Shown here one piece after another: positions 1 to 9,293 of a stretch of 64,000 nt of DNA; position 1 is the stretch's first letter; each line of letters opens with the position of its first letter. The stretch spans positions 94,716 through 158,715 of the forward strand of contig NZ_JAALBX010000010.1 of assembly GCF_011077955.1 (NCBI RefSeq), read 5' to 3'. Made by a program: the position numbers and the translations under genes. A model generated the notes under the pieces. It was not told the DNA's origin and made no database searches. It saw only the letters and a list, made by a program, of their open reading frames with translations. Source of the stretch: Citrobacter freundii. GTDB taxonomy: Bacteria > Pseudomonadota > Gammaproteobacteria > Enterobacterales > Enterobacteriaceae.

Positions 1-172
1 CAATCGACCCGACGTAAGGGATGCGGTAAGCGTCACACAGTGGCTGTGCTCTGGCCTGCGTCGGTGAAAACGCGCCCGCCAGTTGCCAGCGCGTCGCCGC
101 AGAAAGCACTGGCAACCACGCTTTCTGTGCGATGCCGCCAAGGCCCACCATGCCAATTTTCAATAACGTCAT
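1..172 (-). CDS. mviM: MviM/YceM, Gfo/Idh/MocA-family oxidoreductase, N-terminal part
   Basis: Only the first 57 or so codons are in the window; the gene runs off the left edge. The visible N-terminus carries the Rossmann dinucleotide motif GMVGLGGIAQKAWLP and then a sequence close to E. coli MviM. The family consists of predicted NAD(P)-dependent sugar-type oxidoreductases with no firm physiological substrate. The start codon lies 2 nt downstream of the yceH stop, on the same strand, as in E. coli, so the two genes are probably cotranscribed. Identification rests on the N-terminus and gene order. Confidence 0.9.
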   Translation of the reverse strand, partial: MTLLKIGMVGLGGIAQKAWLPVLSAATRWQLAGAFSPTQARAQPLCDAYRIPYVGSI

Positions 173-174
173 GC

Positions 175-822
175 TTATTCTCCGAGGTGCGCTAACAGAG
201 AGTCGAGGCGTGTCTGTAATTCCTGAACCTGCGCTTCCAGCGTTTCGACACGCAACGCTAAATCATCAGACGCGACACGCGGGTGTGCGTCATCCGCTGC
301 GGGAATGGCTGCCTCGCCGCAAAAAAGATGCATATAGCGGCTCTCGCGTTTGCCGGGCTCGCGCGCCAGACGGGCGACAAACGGACCATCTTCACGACTC
401 GCCAGCCGCTCCAGCGTATTTTCCACCTCCTCCATATCGGCGAATTCATACATCCGGGAGGTGCGACCCCGCAGTTCGCCTGGCGTTTGCGCGCCGCGCA
501 ACAGCAGCGTGGCGATAAGCGCCACTTCTGCGGCGCTGAGCTTTAAGTCGCCAAATTCAGAATTGCAAAAACGCTGTTCGTACTTCATCACGCGGTTACC
601 AAATCCGCTCACGGTGCGCACGTAATGGCGCTTCACCAGCATATCGAGCGTATTTTGCACCTCGGATTCACTCAGATTGAGCACCGGCTCACGGTTGGTT
701 TTCTGGTTGCAGGCCGTCACGACGCCGTTTACCGACAGCGGATACTGCTCAGGCGTAGTGACCTGTTTTTCCAGCATACAGCCAATCACGCGGGCTTCGA
801 CGGCGCTGAGTTGGTATTTCAT
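175..822 (-). CDS. yceH: YceH, DUF480 family protein
   Basis: The product is 215 aa, the same length as E. coli YceH, and collinear with it throughout. It begins [20 protein letters not shown] and has the family's two winged-helix-like halves (about residues 1-90 and 95-170). A short coiled coil closes the protein (about residues 185-213, heptads around [15 protein letters not shown]). The function is not established; the winged-helix fold suggests nucleic-acid binding (inference). It sits between rimJ and mviM on the same strand, with 9 nt to rimJ and 2 nt to mviM, which implies one transcript. Confidence 0.93.
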   Translation of the reverse strand: MKYQLSAVEARVIGCMLEKQVTTPEQYPLSVNGVVTACNQKTNREPVLNLSESEVQNTLDMLVKRHYVRTVSGFGNRVMKYEQRFCNSEFGDLKLSAAEVALIATLLLRGAQTPGELRGRTSRMYEFADMEEVENTLERLASREDGPFVARLAREPGKRESRYMHLFCGEAAIPAADDAHPRVASDDLALRVETLEAQVQELQTRLDSLLAHLGE

Positions 823-831
823 TCGGTTTCC

Positions 832-1416
832 TTAACGACCTGCGGTCCATTCTTTGGTGGTAAGTGCGGTTAATACGTGATCGCGCCAGACGCCGTCGAT
901 CAGTAAATAGTCTTTGGCGAAGCCCTCTTTTTCAAAGCCAAGACGGGCAAGCAAATTGCCGCTGCGTTGGTTGTGAGGCATATAATTCGCCATGATGCGA
1001 TGAATATGCTGCGTCCGCTGCATATAGCGAATGGCGGATGTCAGCGCTTCAAACATCAGCCCCTGCCCTTGCCATTTTTCCCCGAGCGAGTAACCCAGAT
1101 AACAGGCGTGAAACGAGCCGCGAACCACATTCGAGAAGTTAGCGACGCCATAAATCTCTTTTTCTTCGGGATCAAACAGCGCGAAATAGAAGGCGCTGCC
1201 CTGCTTATGAAGTTCATTGATCATACTAAGCCGTGCCTGCCAGCCGGAAGGATAGCAGTGGCTCTCATCGCGAATCGGCTCCCAGGGCTTTAAAAATTGC
1301 CGGTTTTCGGCGTAGTAGTCAGCCAGTCGCCAGGCATCTCTTTCATAAATCAGGCGCACAACCATGCGATCGGTCGTGAGTCTTATTTTCGGCACATTGT
1401 TGCGATAGCCAAACAT
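832..1416 (-). CDS. rimJ: RimJ, N-terminal acetyltransferase of ribosomal protein S5
   Basis: This 194-aa GNAT acetyltransferase matches E. coli RimJ in length and sequence. The acetyl-CoA binding loop ([10 protein letters not shown], residues 112-121) and the C-terminal [17 protein letters not shown] segment are intact. RimJ acetylates the N-terminal alanine of ribosomal protein S5 in the cytoplasm and has been linked to 30S assembly in E. coli. A good ribosome binding site (AAGGAGTAATAACAG) precedes the ATG. It heads the leftward rimJ-yceH-mviM group and is divergent from mdtH. Confidence 0.95.
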   Translation of the reverse strand: MFGYRNNVPKIRLTTDRMVVRLIYERDAWRLADYYAENRQFLKPWEPIRDESHCYPSGWQARLSMINELHKQGSAFYFALFDPEEKEIYGVANFSNVVRGSFHACYLGYSLGEKWQGQGLMFEALTSAIRYMQRTQHIHRIMANYMPHNQRSGNLLARLGFEKEGFAKDYLLIDGVWRDHVLTALTTKEWTAGR

Positions 1417-1661
1417 CTGTTATTACTCCTTGCAGGCACTGTTTTTACCCATAAGCCACGCCATGTTTTTACTATACCTTTAGGCCGGACAATAGTGAAA
1501 ACAGCAACATGCCTTTTTTCCTGACATAAAGATGGTGTGAACGATGAACGACATCAATCAATCTTACAGATTGATAAAAAAATATTGTCGCCACGATCGT
1601 GGGAAAATGTGAGCTGGAGCCGCAAAATAGCCGGGTGTGGTTTCGTTTCCCGGGAGGGGAG

Positions 1662-2870
1662 ATGGCTGGCGTCTCGCAGGCTAGGGTCCTGGGTAAATAC
1701 TTCCTGCTGCTCGATAATATGTTAGTGGTTCTGGGGTTCTTCGTTGTTTTTCCACTGATTTCTATACGGTTTGTTGATCAAATGGGTTGGGCCGCGCTGA
1801 TGGTCGGGATTGCGCTTGGCCTGCGCCAGTTGACGCAGCAAGGTTTAGGCATCTTCGGCGGCGCGATTGCCGATCGCTTCGGCGCAAAACCGATGATTGT
1901 CACCGGCATGCTGCTGCGCGCGGCCGGGTTCGCCACGATGGGGATAGCCCAGGAGCCGTGGCTGCTGTGGTTTTCGTGCTTTTTATCCGGCATTGGCGGC
2001 ACCCTGTTCGATCCGCCGCGCTCAGCGCTGGTTATCAAACTGGTGCGTCCGCACCAACGCGGGCGCTTCTTTTCTATTTTAATGATGCAAGACAGCGCAG
2101 GGGCGGTAGTTGGCGCGCTGCTTGGCAGTTGGCTGCTGCAATATGATTTCCGCCTGGTGTGCGGCGTGGGCGCGCTGCTGTTTGTGCTGTGCGCGATCGT
2201 GAACGCCTGGCTTTTGCCTGCTTATAAGCTTTCTACTATCCGCACACCGATGCGCGAGGGTATGACGCGGGTGTTGAAAGACAAACGCTTTATTACTTAC
2301 GTATTAACGCTTGCCGGTTATTACATGCTGGCAGTGCAGGTCATGCTGATGCTGCCGATCATGGTGAATAACATTGCCGGTACGCCTGCGGCGGTGAAAT
2401 GGATGTACGCCATTGAGGCCGCGCTGTCGCTGACGTTGCTCTACCCCATCGCCCGCTGGAGCGAAAAACGCTTTCGTCTCGAACAGCGTCTCATGGCAGG
2501 GCTGCTGTTGATGACGTTAAGCCTGGTGCCAATCGGCCTTACCACGTCGTTGCAACAGTTGTTTACGTTAATTTGCGTCTTTTATATCGGCTCCATTATT
2601 GCCGAACCGGCGCGTGAGACATTAAGCGCGTCGCTTGCCGATGCCCGTGCGCGTGGCAGCTATATGGGCTTCAGCCGTCTGGGGCTGGCGATTGGCGGCG
2701 CGTTTGGCTACGCGGGCGGCGGCTGGCTGTTCGATATGGGGCACACGCTGGAACAACCGGAGCTGCCCTGGGCGATGCTTGGCGCGGTCGGTCTCATTAC
2801 GTTCCTGGCGCTGGGGTGGCAATTCAGTCATCGACGCGTCGATCCCTCAATGCTTGAGCCGGGCGGCTGA
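1662..2870 (+). CDS. mdtH: MdtH, MFS multidrug efflux transporter
   Basis: The start is placed at the ATG following GGGAGGGGAG, giving 402 aa, exactly the E. coli MdtH length. The protein begins [20 protein letters not shown]. An upstream in-frame extension of 21 codons has no homology and no ribosome binding site. The protein is a 12-TM major facilitator with the loop 2-3 motif A ([12 protein letters not shown]). In E. coli overexpression confers fluoroquinolone resistance; the natural substrate is unknown. It is divergent from rimJ and is followed 61 bp later by grxB on the same strand. Confidence 0.94.
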   Translation: MAGVSQARVLGKYFLLLDNMLVVLGFFVVFPLISIRFVDQMGWAALMVGIALGLRQLTQQGLGIFGGAIADRFGAKPMIVTGMLLRAAGFATMGIAQEPWLLWFSCFLSGIGGTLFDPPRSALVIKLVRPHQRGRFFSILMMQDSAGAVVGALLGSWLLQYDFRLVCGVGALLFVLCAIVNAWLLPAYKLSTIRTPMREGMTRVLKDKRFITYVLTLAGYYMLAVQVMLMLPIMVNNIAGTPAAVKWMYAIEAALSLTLLYPIARWSEKRFRLEQRLMAGLLLMTLSLVPIGLTTSLQQLFTLICVFYIGSIIAEPARETLSASLADARARGSYMGFSRLGLAIGGAFGYAGGGWLFDMGHTLEQPELPWAMLGAVGLITFLALGWQFSHRRVDPSMLEPGG

Positions 2871-2931
2871 TTTGCCCCCTGCTTTTTTCTCTTCCATACT
2901 GAATGTTACAGTCATCATATGGAGGAGAAAC

Positions 2932-3579
2932 GTGAAGCTATATATTTACGATCACTGCCCATTTTGCGTAAAAGCACGCATGATATTCGGGCTGAAGAAT
3001 ATCCCCGTTGAGCTCAACGTCCTGCTGAATGACGATGTTGATACCCCCACCCGCATGATCGGCCAGAAGATGGCCCCCATTCTTCAAAAAGACGACAGCC
3101 GCTATATGGCTGAAAGCATGGACATTGTGCACTATGTCGATAAGCTCAATGGCACACCGCTGCTCACCGGGGCGCGTAACCCCGCCATCGCCGCCTGGCT
3201 TCGTAAAGTAAACGAGTATACTAATCGTCTGCTGTTGCCGCGCATGGCTAAAGCGCCGTTTGATGAGTTTTCTACCCCCGAAGCTCGCGCGTACTTTATT
3301 GAGAAAAAGCAGGCTGCTATTGGCTCGTTTGAAGAGCATTTGTCCCATTCGCAAGGCCTGGTCAAAAAGATGAGTGACGACCTGCGCGATCTTGAGAAAC
3401 TTATCAAAGAGCCGAACGCGGTAAATGGTGAGCTGTCAGATGATGATTTCGATCTGTTTCCCCTGCTTCGAAATCTGACGCTGGTGCAAGGCATCACCTG
3501 GCCGACCCGCGTGGCTGATTATCGCGATAATATGGCTAAACAAACGCAGGTGAATCTGCTCACCTCGCTCGCCATCTAA
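2932..3579 (+). CDS. grxB: Glutaredoxin 2 (GrxB)
   Basis: The start is GTG, preceded by GGAGGAGAAAC, and gives 215 aa as in E. coli Grx2. The redox centre CPFC occupies residues 9-12. An N-terminal thioredoxin-fold domain (about 1-75) is followed by an all-helical GST-like C-terminal domain (about 80-215). This is the large glutaredoxin that reduces protein disulfides and mixed disulfides with glutathione. Longer in-frame readings overlapping mdtH lack homology. A strong hairpin terminator follows at 3592. Confidence 0.96.
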   Translation: MKLYIYDHCPFCVKARMIFGLKNIPVELNVLLNDDVDTPTRMIGQKMAPILQKDDSRYMAESMDIVHYVDKLNGTPLLTGARNPAIAAWLRKVNEYTNRLLLPRMAKAPFDEFSTPEARAYFIEKKQAAIGSFEEHLSHSQGLVKKMSDDLRDLEKLIKEPNAVNGELSDDDFDLFPLLRNLTLVQGITWPTRVADYRDNMAKQTQVNLLTSLAI

Positions 3580-3591
3580 ACCTATGCCCGT

Positions 3592-3622
3592 GCCGGCGTT
3601 CCGCGCCGGCCTTTCGGTTTTT
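3592..3622 (+). terminator. Rho-independent terminator after grxB
   Basis: A 7-bp GC-rich stem (GCCGGCG / CGCCGGC, loop TTCCG) is followed by CTTTCGG and a six-T tract. It separates mdtH-grxB from yceB. Confidence 0.8.
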
Positions 3623-3693
3623 TCCTCTGGTTATTTCAGCACGGCTGCGCGATGCTTTCGTCACAAAAGGATGACGTACCGCCGAGGAATTCT

Positions 3694-4254
3694 ATGAATA
3701 AATTTTTTATCGCATTGGTTGGGCTTCTCACCGTGCTGGTGGTGGGCTGTAATCAACTCACGCAATACAGCGTGACCGAACAGGAAATCAATCAGGCGCT
3801 GGCAAAACGTAATAACTACGCCAAAGATTTAGGGTTACCGGGCCTTGCCGACGCGCATATTGTTCTGTCAAACCTGACAAGCCAGATAGGCCGCCAGGAG
3901 CCCAATAAAGTCACACTTAACGGCGACGCAAATGTGAATCTGACGTCGATTTTCGGTAATCAACAAGCCACGCTGAAGCTTACCCTGAAAGCGCTGCCGA
4001 CTTTTAATAAAGAGCAAGGCGCGATTTATTTGCAGGACATGGAAGTGGTTAACGTTGAGGTGCTACCTCAAAAAATGGAAAGCGTGATGAAAACCATCAC
4101 GCCGTATCTGAATCAGTCGTTAAAAGCTTATTTCAACCAGCAGCCAGCCTATGTGTTAAGTGAAGATCGCTCCAAAGGTGAGGCGCTCGCAAAGCAATAT
4201 GCCAAAGGGATTGAAGTGAAACCCGGTGAAATTGTCATCCCGTTTGTGGAGTAA
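3694..4254 (+). CDS. yceB: YceB, DUF1439 lipoprotein
   Basis: The ATG preceded by GAGGAATTCT yields 186 aa, starting MNKFFIALVGLLTVLVVGCN. This is a lipoprotein signal peptide with lipobox VVGC and acceptor Cys19. The mature part is a YceB-type DUF1439 domain, structurally a BPI-like lipid-binding fold in the E. coli protein (family knowledge). Residue +2 is Asn, not Asp, so outer-membrane sorting is expected (inference). Position between grxB and pyrC is conserved with E. coli. The physiological role is unknown. Confidence 0.92.
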   Translation: MNKFFIALVGLLTVLVVGCNQLTQYSVTEQEINQALAKRNNYAKDLGLPGLADAHIVLSNLTSQIGRQEPNKVTLNGDANVNLTSIFGNQQATLKLTLKALPTFNKEQGAIYLQDMEVVNVEVLPQKMESVMKTITPYLNQSLKAYFNQQPAYVLSEDRSKGEALAKQYAKGIEVKPGEIVIPFVE

Positions 4255-4296
4255 TGCGGAGCGCGCTCAGCGCGCGCCCGTCAAAAAAGGATGCAA

Positions 4297-4312
4297 ACGA
4301 AAACGTTTACGC
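4297..4312 (+). promoter_or_regulatory. PurR operator upstream of pyrC
   Basis: The 16-mer ACGAAAACGTTTACGC matches the palindromic PurR consensus (ACGCAAACGTTTTCGT type), with its conserved central CG. It lies 67 bp upstream of the pyrC ATG. E. coli pyrC is repressed by PurR through a site in the same position, so function is inferred by homology. Confidence 0.8.
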
Positions 4313-4378
4313 TTATCCTTTGTGCCCGGCATAAATCCAGCCATTGTTGACTGATTTCCCACCAGCCGGAGCACGCTT

Positions 4379-5425
4379 ATGACAGTTTCACCCCAGGAAT
4401 TAACGATAATACGCCCAGACGACTGGCACGTTCATTTACGCGATGGCGAAATGCTTAACGTCGTCGTGCCCTATACCAGTGAAACCTATGCGCGGGCGAT
4501 TGTGATGCCAAACCTGGCGCCCCCTGTCACAACCGTCGAAGCCGCCCGCGCTTATCGTCAACGTATTCTTAACGCCGTGCCCGCTGGACAGTCATTCACC
4601 CCTTTAATGACGTGCTATCTCACCGATACGCTTGATGCCAATGAGCTTGAGCGTGGGTTTAACGAAGGCGTTTTTACCGCGGCGAAGCTGTACCCGGCCA
4701 ATGCAACCACCAATTCCAGCCACGGCGTTACCAGTGTTGATGCGATTATGCCGGTGCTTGAGCGAATGGAAAAAATCGGGATGCCGCTGTTGGTACACGG
4801 GGAAGTCACCCATGCCGATATTGATATCTTTGACCGTGAAGCGCGCTTTATCGAAACGGTGATGGAGCCGCTACGTCAACGTCTTCCAGGTCTTAACGTG
4901 GTGTTTGAACACATCACCACTAAAGATGCCGCCCAGTATGTGCAGGAAGGCAACTCGCGGTTGGCCGCGACCATTACCCCGCAGCATTTGATGTTTAACC
5001 GCAACCATATGCTGGTGGGCGGCGTGCGCCCTCACCTTTACTGCCTGCCGATTTTAAAACGCAGCGTACATCAACAGGCGCTGCGTGAACTGGTCGCAAG
5101 CGGCTGCGATCGGGTCTTTTTAGGCACCGATTCCGCGCCCCATGCACGGCACAAAAAAGAGACCAGTTGCGGCTGCGCTGGCTGCTTTAACGCGCCTTCC
5201 GCGTTGGGCGCTTATGCCACCGTTTTTGAAGAGATGAACGCGCTCGCCCATTTTGAAGCGTTCTGTTCCCTCAACGGTCCTCGCTTTTATGGCCTGCCGG
5301 TAAATAATGAGCGTATTACGTTAATCAAACAGGATGAGATGATCATTTCTGACATCGCTCTGAGCGATGACACGCTGATTCCTTTCCTCGCCGGTGAAAC
5401 GGTACGCTGGTCGGTAAAACGCTGA
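4379..5425 (+). CDS. pyrC: Dihydroorotase (PyrC)
   Basis: The 348-aa protein is the length of E. coli PyrC. It catalyses reversible cyclisation of carbamoyl aspartate to dihydroorotate in de novo pyrimidine synthesis. The zinc-binding HVH (residues 17-19), the carboxylated lysine (K103 in AAKLYPAN), the HGEVTH and FEHITT histidines and the LGTDSAPH aspartate of the TIM-barrel amidohydrolase are all present. A CCGGAG ribosome binding site sits 10 nt before the ATG. Regulation is expected from PurR (site at 4297) and, as in E. coli, by pyrimidine-dependent start-site switching in the short leader; the latter is inferred by homology only. Confidence 0.97.
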   Translation: MTVSPQELTIIRPDDWHVHLRDGEMLNVVVPYTSETYARAIVMPNLAPPVTTVEAARAYRQRILNAVPAGQSFTPLMTCYLTDTLDANELERGFNEGVFTAAKLYPANATTNSSHGVTSVDAIMPVLERMEKIGMPLLVHGEVTHADIDIFDREARFIETVMEPLRQRLPGLNVVFEHITTKDAAQYVQEGNSRLAATITPQHLMFNRNHMLVGGVRPHLYCLPILKRSVHQQALRELVASGCDRVFLGTDSAPHARHKKETSCGCAGCFNAPSALGAYATVFEEMNALAHFEAFCSLNGPRFYGLPVNNERITLIKQDEMIISDIALSDDTLIPFLAGETVRWSVKR

Positions 5426-5469
5426 CAGAGAAATATTTTCTTCCCCCTGTTGCAACCTGGAGAGCGAGA

Positions 5470-5485
5470 CTGTATAAATATCCAG
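5470..5485 (+). promoter_or_regulatory. LexA operator of dinI
   Basis: CTGTATAAATATCCAG fits the SOS box consensus (CTG-N10-CAG with AT-rich centre) and lies 23 bp before the dinI start codon. The E. coli dinI box is at the equivalent place and differs by a base or two. Confidence 0.9.
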
Positions 5486-5507
5486 TATATGACAACAGGG
5501 GGCGATC

Positions 5508-5753
5508 ATGCGTATTGAAGTCACCATAGCCAAAACTACTGTATTACCACCCGGCGCGATTGACGCGCTGACTAACGAACTCGCGCGTCGGATTGAGAAC
5601 ACGTTTCCTGATACCGGCAACCAGGTGAGCGTGCGCTATGCTGCTGCGAATCACCTCTCCGTGCTCGGTGGCGCTAAAGAAGACAAAGACCGGATTAGTG
5701 AAATTCTTCAGGAGACCTGGGAAAGCGCTGAGGACTGGTTCGCTACGCCTTGA
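5508..5753 (+). CDS. dinI: DinI, SOS modulator that stabilises RecA filaments
   Basis: The 81-aa protein matches E. coli DinI in length and in its acidic C-terminal helix (about residues 60-78), which mimics DNA and binds RecA. DinI stabilises RecA filaments, limits UmuD cleavage and tunes the SOS response. The ribosome binding site AGGGGGCGATC precedes the ATG. The LexA box just upstream indicates DNA-damage induction. It is a monocistronic unit between pyrC and bssS. Confidence 0.95.
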   Translation: MRIEVTIAKTTVLPPGAIDALTNELARRIENTFPDTGNQVSVRYAAANHLSVLGGAKEDKDRISEILQETWESAEDWFATP

Positions 5754-5764
5754 ATTCGTATTGC

Positions 5765-5819
5765 CTCAGCGCACCCCACAGGCGGTACGTAGCCCGTACG
5801 TGCGTCGTGGTGTGCTGAG
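5765..5819 (+). repeat. Long imperfect inverted repeat downstream of dinI
   Basis: The outer arms 5765-5775 and 5809-5819 pair over 11 positions, including one G-T wobble. A separate inner stem pairs 5785-5789 with 5795-5799 around a 5-nt loop. There is no T tract after it, so it is not an ordinary terminator. It could be a REP-like element or an RNA-processing structure; no second copy is visible in the window. Confidence 0.6.
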
Positions 5820-5866
5820 ACATGCCGGATAGTAAAAATAAAAACAATTTCTCTCATTGTATCTTT

Positions 5867-5889
5867 CCGGGCTCGCCGCCCGGTTTTTT
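5867..5889 (+). terminator. Rho-independent terminator, probably for dinI
   Basis: The stem CCGGGC/GCCCGG with loop TCGCC is followed by TTTTTT. It lies 114 bp after the dinI stop, and the palindrome at 5765 lies between the two. Confidence 0.8.
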
Positions 5890-6133
5890 AAAACCCTCCC
5901 TAACTCAAATTCATTTTCAGCATTATCTGTATTGAACGACGTTAAGCGTTTATTTATAAGAATAAGTTGCCGTTTCATTGTTCAAACAATTCCACTGATT
6001 TAAAAAAAATGTGTTGCAACAAATATATTTCTTAGACGTTACCGTCAAACCACTGATATACTCAAATTGCTTCAATAAAAGACGCATTGAACCTCGAATG
6101 ACGTTGTCTATAAACACGAATAAGGGGGTTATA

Positions 6134-6388
6134 ATGGTAAAGAATAATGAAGTCATCCAAACACATCCCCTTGTAGGGTGGGACATCAGCACCGTTGATA
6201 GCTACGATGCCATGATGTTACGTTTGCACTATCAGTCACCAGACCGTCCTAATCAAGAAGATACAGAAGTAGGTCAAACCCTTTGGCTGACCACTGATGT
6301 TGCTCGTCAGTTTATATCGATACTCGAAGCAGGCATTGCCAAAATAGAATCCGGTGATTTCGAGCAAAATGATTACCGCAAACATTAG
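6134..6388 (+). CDS. bssS: BssS (YceP), biofilm regulator
   Basis: The ATG after AAGGGGGTTATA gives 84 aa, the same length as E. coli BssS and nearly identical in the central segment (THPLVGWDISTVDSYDAMML). The protein is small, soluble and acidic. In E. coli it is reported to affect biofilm formation, indole uptake/AI-2 signalling and stress. The molecular mechanism is unknown. A longer in-frame reading to the left lacks homology and a ribosome binding site. Confidence 0.93.
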   Translation: MVKNNEVIQTHPLVGWDISTVDSYDAMMLRLHYQSPDRPNQEDTEVGQTLWLTTDVARQFISILEAGIAKIESGDFEQNDYRKH

Positions 6389-6417
6389 TTTGCTCATCAT
6401 CTCAACTTCTAAACAAC

Positions 6418-6443
6418 AGGCACCTCAGGGTGCCTAATTTTTT
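6418..6443 (+). terminator. Terminator after bssS
   Basis: The stem AGGCACC/GGTGCCT (loop TCAG) is followed by AATTTTTT, 30 bp past the bssS stop codon. Confidence 0.85.
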
Positions 6444-6607
6444 GATTATTCTTAACGCTGCGTTACATTAATTTCCCTTAAGCGTTACCGCTAATTTTTT
6501 CTGATTATATTTTCCACAATGTGAATGTTAACGCGCAGCGCTAATCTTGTTTCTTTTGTTCATCTTCTTTACTCTGCTACTCCCCCACTCAAATGGAGAA
6601 AATGTCC

Positions 6608-7729
6608 ATGGAGTACGATCTTATTATTGTTGGCAGTGGCTCGGTTGGGGCTGCTGCTGGCTATTACGCAACCAAAGCGGGCCTGAAAGTGCTCATGACC
6701 GACGCCGCGCATCCGCCGCATAAGGAAGGCAGTCATCACGGCGAAAGCCGATTGATCCGTCATGCCTACGGTGAAGGCGAAAAGTACGTGCCGCTGGTCC
6801 TGAGAGCGCAGGCATTGTGGAATGAATTACAAACGCTTAGCGGTGAGAAGATTTTTACCAAAAGCGGCGTACTGAATCTGGGGCCTGCCCAATCCGAATT
6901 TTTATCCAACGCAGAACAAAGCGCGCGACAGTTCTCTTTGCCGCTTGAAAAGCTCGATGCCGAAACGCTCATGGCTCGCTGGCCGGAAATCACTGTACCA
7001 TCGGATTATATTGGGCTTTTTGAACCAGACTCCGGCGTGCTGCATAGCGAAACCGCCATTGCCGCGTTAATTCGCCTGGCTGAAGAAGCCGGATGCGCGC
7101 AATTGTTTAACTGCCCGGTCGCGGCGATTCATATGGATGCGCAGGGGGTCAGTATTGATACCTCTGAAGGGACCTTTCATGGCCGAAAATTGCTGGTAAG
7201 CGCAGGGACCTGGGTTACACGTCTCATCCCCGGGTTGCCCGTCACGCCGGTACGTAAAATTTTTGCCTGGTATCAGGCGGATGGTCGTTACAGTACCAAT
7301 AATCGTTTCCCGGCCTTTACCGGCGAATTGCCCAATGGCGACCAGTTTTATGGTTTTCCGGCGGACAATAATGAATTGAAGATCGGTAAGCATAATGGCG
7401 GGCAGGTGATTAACGCGCCTGAGGAACGTAAACCGTTTGGCGCCGTCTCAACCGATGGCGCGGAGGCTTTTCCGTTTTTACGTCAAATTCTGCCTGGCAT
7501 CGGTGGTTGTTTGTATGGCGCATCCTGCACCTATGACAACTCCCCGGACGAAGATTTTATTATCGATACGCTGCCAGACGCCCCCAATGTGCTGGTTATA
7601 ACAGGCCTGAGCGGACACGGATTCAAGTTTGCCTCCGTGTTAGGGGAAATTGCCTGCGAATTCGCACAAAACGCGCCTCATCGTTTCGATTTGACGCCTT
7701 TTGCGCTGAACCGCTTTAACCACGCGTAA
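6608..7729 (+). CDS. solA: SolA, N-methyl-L-tryptophan oxidase
   Basis: This 373-aa flavoprotein belongs to the monomeric sarcosine oxidase family. The N-terminal FAD motif is [16 protein letters not shown]. The covalent-flavin cysteine is in [15 protein letters not shown] near residue 305, followed by the conserved [11 protein letters not shown] segment. It oxidatively demethylates N-methyl-L-tryptophan and sarcosine-like amines in E. coli. The start chosen (MEYDL) aligns with E. coli and lies 9 nt after GGAG; an alternative ATG two codons upstream (6602) is possible. It follows bssS as in E. coli. Confidence 0.93.
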   Translation: MEYDLIIVGSGSVGAAAGYYATKAGLKVLMTDAAHPPHKEGSHHGESRLIRHAYGEGEKYVPLVLRAQALWNELQTLSGEKIFTKSGVLNLGPAQSEFLSNAEQSARQFSLPLEKLDAETLMARWPEITVPSDYIGLFEPDSGVLHSETAIAALIRLAEEAGCAQLFNCPVAAIHMDAQGVSIDTSEGTFHGRKLLVSAGTWVTRLIPGLPVTPVRKIFAWYQADGRYSTNNRFPAFTGELPNGDQFYGFPADNNELKIGKHNGGQVINAPEERKPFGAVSTDGAEAFPFLRQILPGIGGCLYGASCTYDNSPDEDFIIDTLPDAPNVLVITGLSGHGFKFASVLGEIACEFAQNAPHRFDLTPFALNRFNHA

Positions 7730-8098
7730 TCATCGGGGCGGATCTCTGTCTTAATGAAACAACTACGGCGTAAATAATTACGCCGCAGTTATCCTGCATC
7801 TTCGCGAACACAAGCATTAAGCTTGCAAGGAACCCGCTCTGGGCGCTCTGGGCGTGAAGAAATCGACCATAAAATATTCAATAAAATTGACGTAGATTGA
7901 CAAAGCGCTGACACTTTTTTAATCCGTTCAGTGCGCCTCGATTGCCCGTCGAATGCTGGCTGGCGCGTCATCCAGGCCACGTTTTATCTGCAAATTTAAT
8001 TCAATTTATTTGATTAACAGCTTCCATTTTTTTGGATTGATTTTGATTCTCATTAACGCCATTGTTGCCACACGATTAAAATTTAACAGGCATACAAC
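7730..8098 (+). other. solA-yceJ intergenic region
   Basis: This 369-bp stretch holds no supported gene. It contains an 8-bp perfect hairpin around 7767-7786 (CGGCGTAA/TTACGCCG) without a T tract, and a short direct repeat of CTCTGGGCG near 7838-7856. The AT-rich leader before yceJ carries a Fur-like sequence at 8039-8055 (described under findings). Confidence 0.5.
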
Positions 8099-8650
8099 AT
8101 GCAGTGGCGTAACTCTTCTAACCGATACGGTCATCTTTCCGTTCTTTTACACTGGATAGTTGCCCTGACCGTTTACAGTATGTTTGCCCTTGGTTTGTGG
8201 ATGGTGTCTCTCGGTTATTACGATAGCTGGTATCACGATGCGCCTGACATCCACAAAAGCATTGGCATTTTGCTGATGATGGTCATGGTCATACGCCTGA
8301 TGTGGCGTTTTATATCAAAGCCCCCCGGCGCGCTTACCACTTATTCCCCCTTTACCCGCATCGCCGCCAAAACGGGCCATGCCCTGCTGTATCTGCTGCT
8401 GTTTGCCCTTCTGTTCAGCGGATATTTGATTTCAACCGCCGATGGCAAACCTGTGAGCGTATTTGGCTGGTTTGAGATACCGGCAACCCTCAGCGATGCC
8501 GGCGTACAGGCCGATCTCGCCGGAGAAATTCATCTCTGGCTGGCATGGAGTGTGGTGATTTTTTCCGTCCTGCACGCGCTTGCCGCACTTAAACACCACT
8601 TTATCGATAAAGATGCCACCCTGAAGCGGATGCTCGGGAAAGCGTCATAA
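8099..8650 (+). CDS. yceJ: YceJ, cytochrome b561 family membrane protein
   Basis: The 183-aa protein has four transmembrane helices, and conserved histidines near them (in [22 protein letters not shown] and [11 protein letters not shown]) fit the haem ligands of the bacterial cytochrome b561 family. It probably transfers electrons from quinol to periplasmic acceptors (family inference). It is followed 31 bp later by yceI, the usual enterobacterial pair, so the periplasmic isoprenoid-binding partner and the membrane cytochrome are likely cotranscribed. Confidence 0.9.
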   Translation: MQWRNSSNRYGHLSVLLHWIVALTVYSMFALGLWMVSLGYYDSWYHDAPDIHKSIGILLMMVMVIRLMWRFISKPPGALTTYSPFTRIAAKTGHALLYLLLFALLFSGYLISTADGKPVSVFGWFEIPATLSDAGVQADLAGEIHLWLAWSVVIFSVLHALAALKHHFIDKDATLKRMLGKAS

Positions 8651-8681
8651 CTGTCACATTAAAAGACAAAAAGGAGCGAAA

Positions 8682-9257
8682 ATGAAAAAGAGCCTGCTGG
8701 GGTTAACGTTTGGTGCCCTGTTATTCACGACCGGCTCCGCTGTGGCTGCGGATTACGTCATCGACAAACAAGGCCAGCACGCCTTCGTCAACTTCCGCAT
8801 TCAGCACCTGGGCTATAGCTGGGTGTACGGCACCTTCCGTGATTTCGACGGATCATTCACCTTTGATGAGAAGAACCCGGCAGCGGATAAAGTGAATGTC
8901 ACTATCAATACAACCAGTCTTGATACAAACCATGCGGAACGTGACAAACACCTGCGTAGCGGCGATTTCCTGAATGTGGCGAAATTCCCCCAGGCGACCT
9001 TCACCTCAACGGAAGTTAAAAAAGACGGTGACGAACTCGATATTACCGGCAACCTGACGCTGAACGGCGTAACAAAACCGATTACGCTTGAAGCCAAATT
9101 AATTGGCAAGGGTAGCGATCCGTGGGGTGGCGAGCGCGCAGGTTTTGAGGCAAGCGGCAAAATTCACCTGAAGGATTTTAATATTACTAAGGATTTGGGG
9201 CCGGCATCTCAGGACGTTGAACTTATTATTTCTGTGGAAGGCGTTCAGAAAAAATAA
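8682..9257 (+). CDS. yceI: YceI, periplasmic lipocalin-like isoprenoid-binding protein
   Basis: The 191-aa protein starts with a Sec signal peptide ([20 protein letters not shown], cleavage expected after AVAA). The YceI beta-barrel domain follows ([41 protein letters not shown] are family signatures). Homologues bind polyisoprenoids such as ubiquinone precursors. The E. coli gene is induced by alkaline pH and osmotic stress. The ribosome binding site is AAAAGGAGCGAAA. It pairs with yceJ and converges on trhO. Confidence 0.94.
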   Translation: MKKSLLGLTFGALLFTTGSAVAADYVIDKQGQHAFVNFRIQHLGYSWVYGTFRDFDGSFTFDEKNPAADKVNVTINTTSLDTNHAERDKHLRSGDFLNVAKFPQATFTSTEVKKDGDELDITGNLTLNGVTKPITLEAKLIGKGSDPWGGERAGFEASGKIHLKDFNITKDLGPASQDVELIISVEGVQKK

Positions 9258-9263
9258 CGGTTT

Positions 9264-9287
9264 CCCTCGCGGCGGGTGCCGCGAGGG
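9264..9287 (+). terminator. Hairpin between convergent yceI and trhO
   Basis: A perfect 10-bp stem (CCCTCGCGGC/GCCGCGAGGG, loop GGGT) fills the 36-bp gap between the two converging genes. There is no long T run on either side, so terminator function is likely but not certain. Confidence 0.6.
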
Positions 9288-9293
9288 AGCAGA

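Larger units (their letters stand above)
5754..6133 (+). other. dinI-bssS intergenic region with a palindrome and a terminator
   Basis: This 380-bp stretch holds no supported gene. It contains a long imperfect palindrome at 5765-5819 (11-bp outer stem with one G-T pair, plus an inner GTACG/CGTAC stem) and a good terminator at 5867-5889. An AT-rich stretch follows that must carry the bssS promoter. No promoter hexamers can be chosen with confidence. Confidence 0.6.

Noticed and set aside
2635..2931. In-frame extension of grxB into mdtH
   Set aside because: GTG at 2932 has a strong ribosome site and gives the exact Grx2 length with CPFC at residues 9-12.
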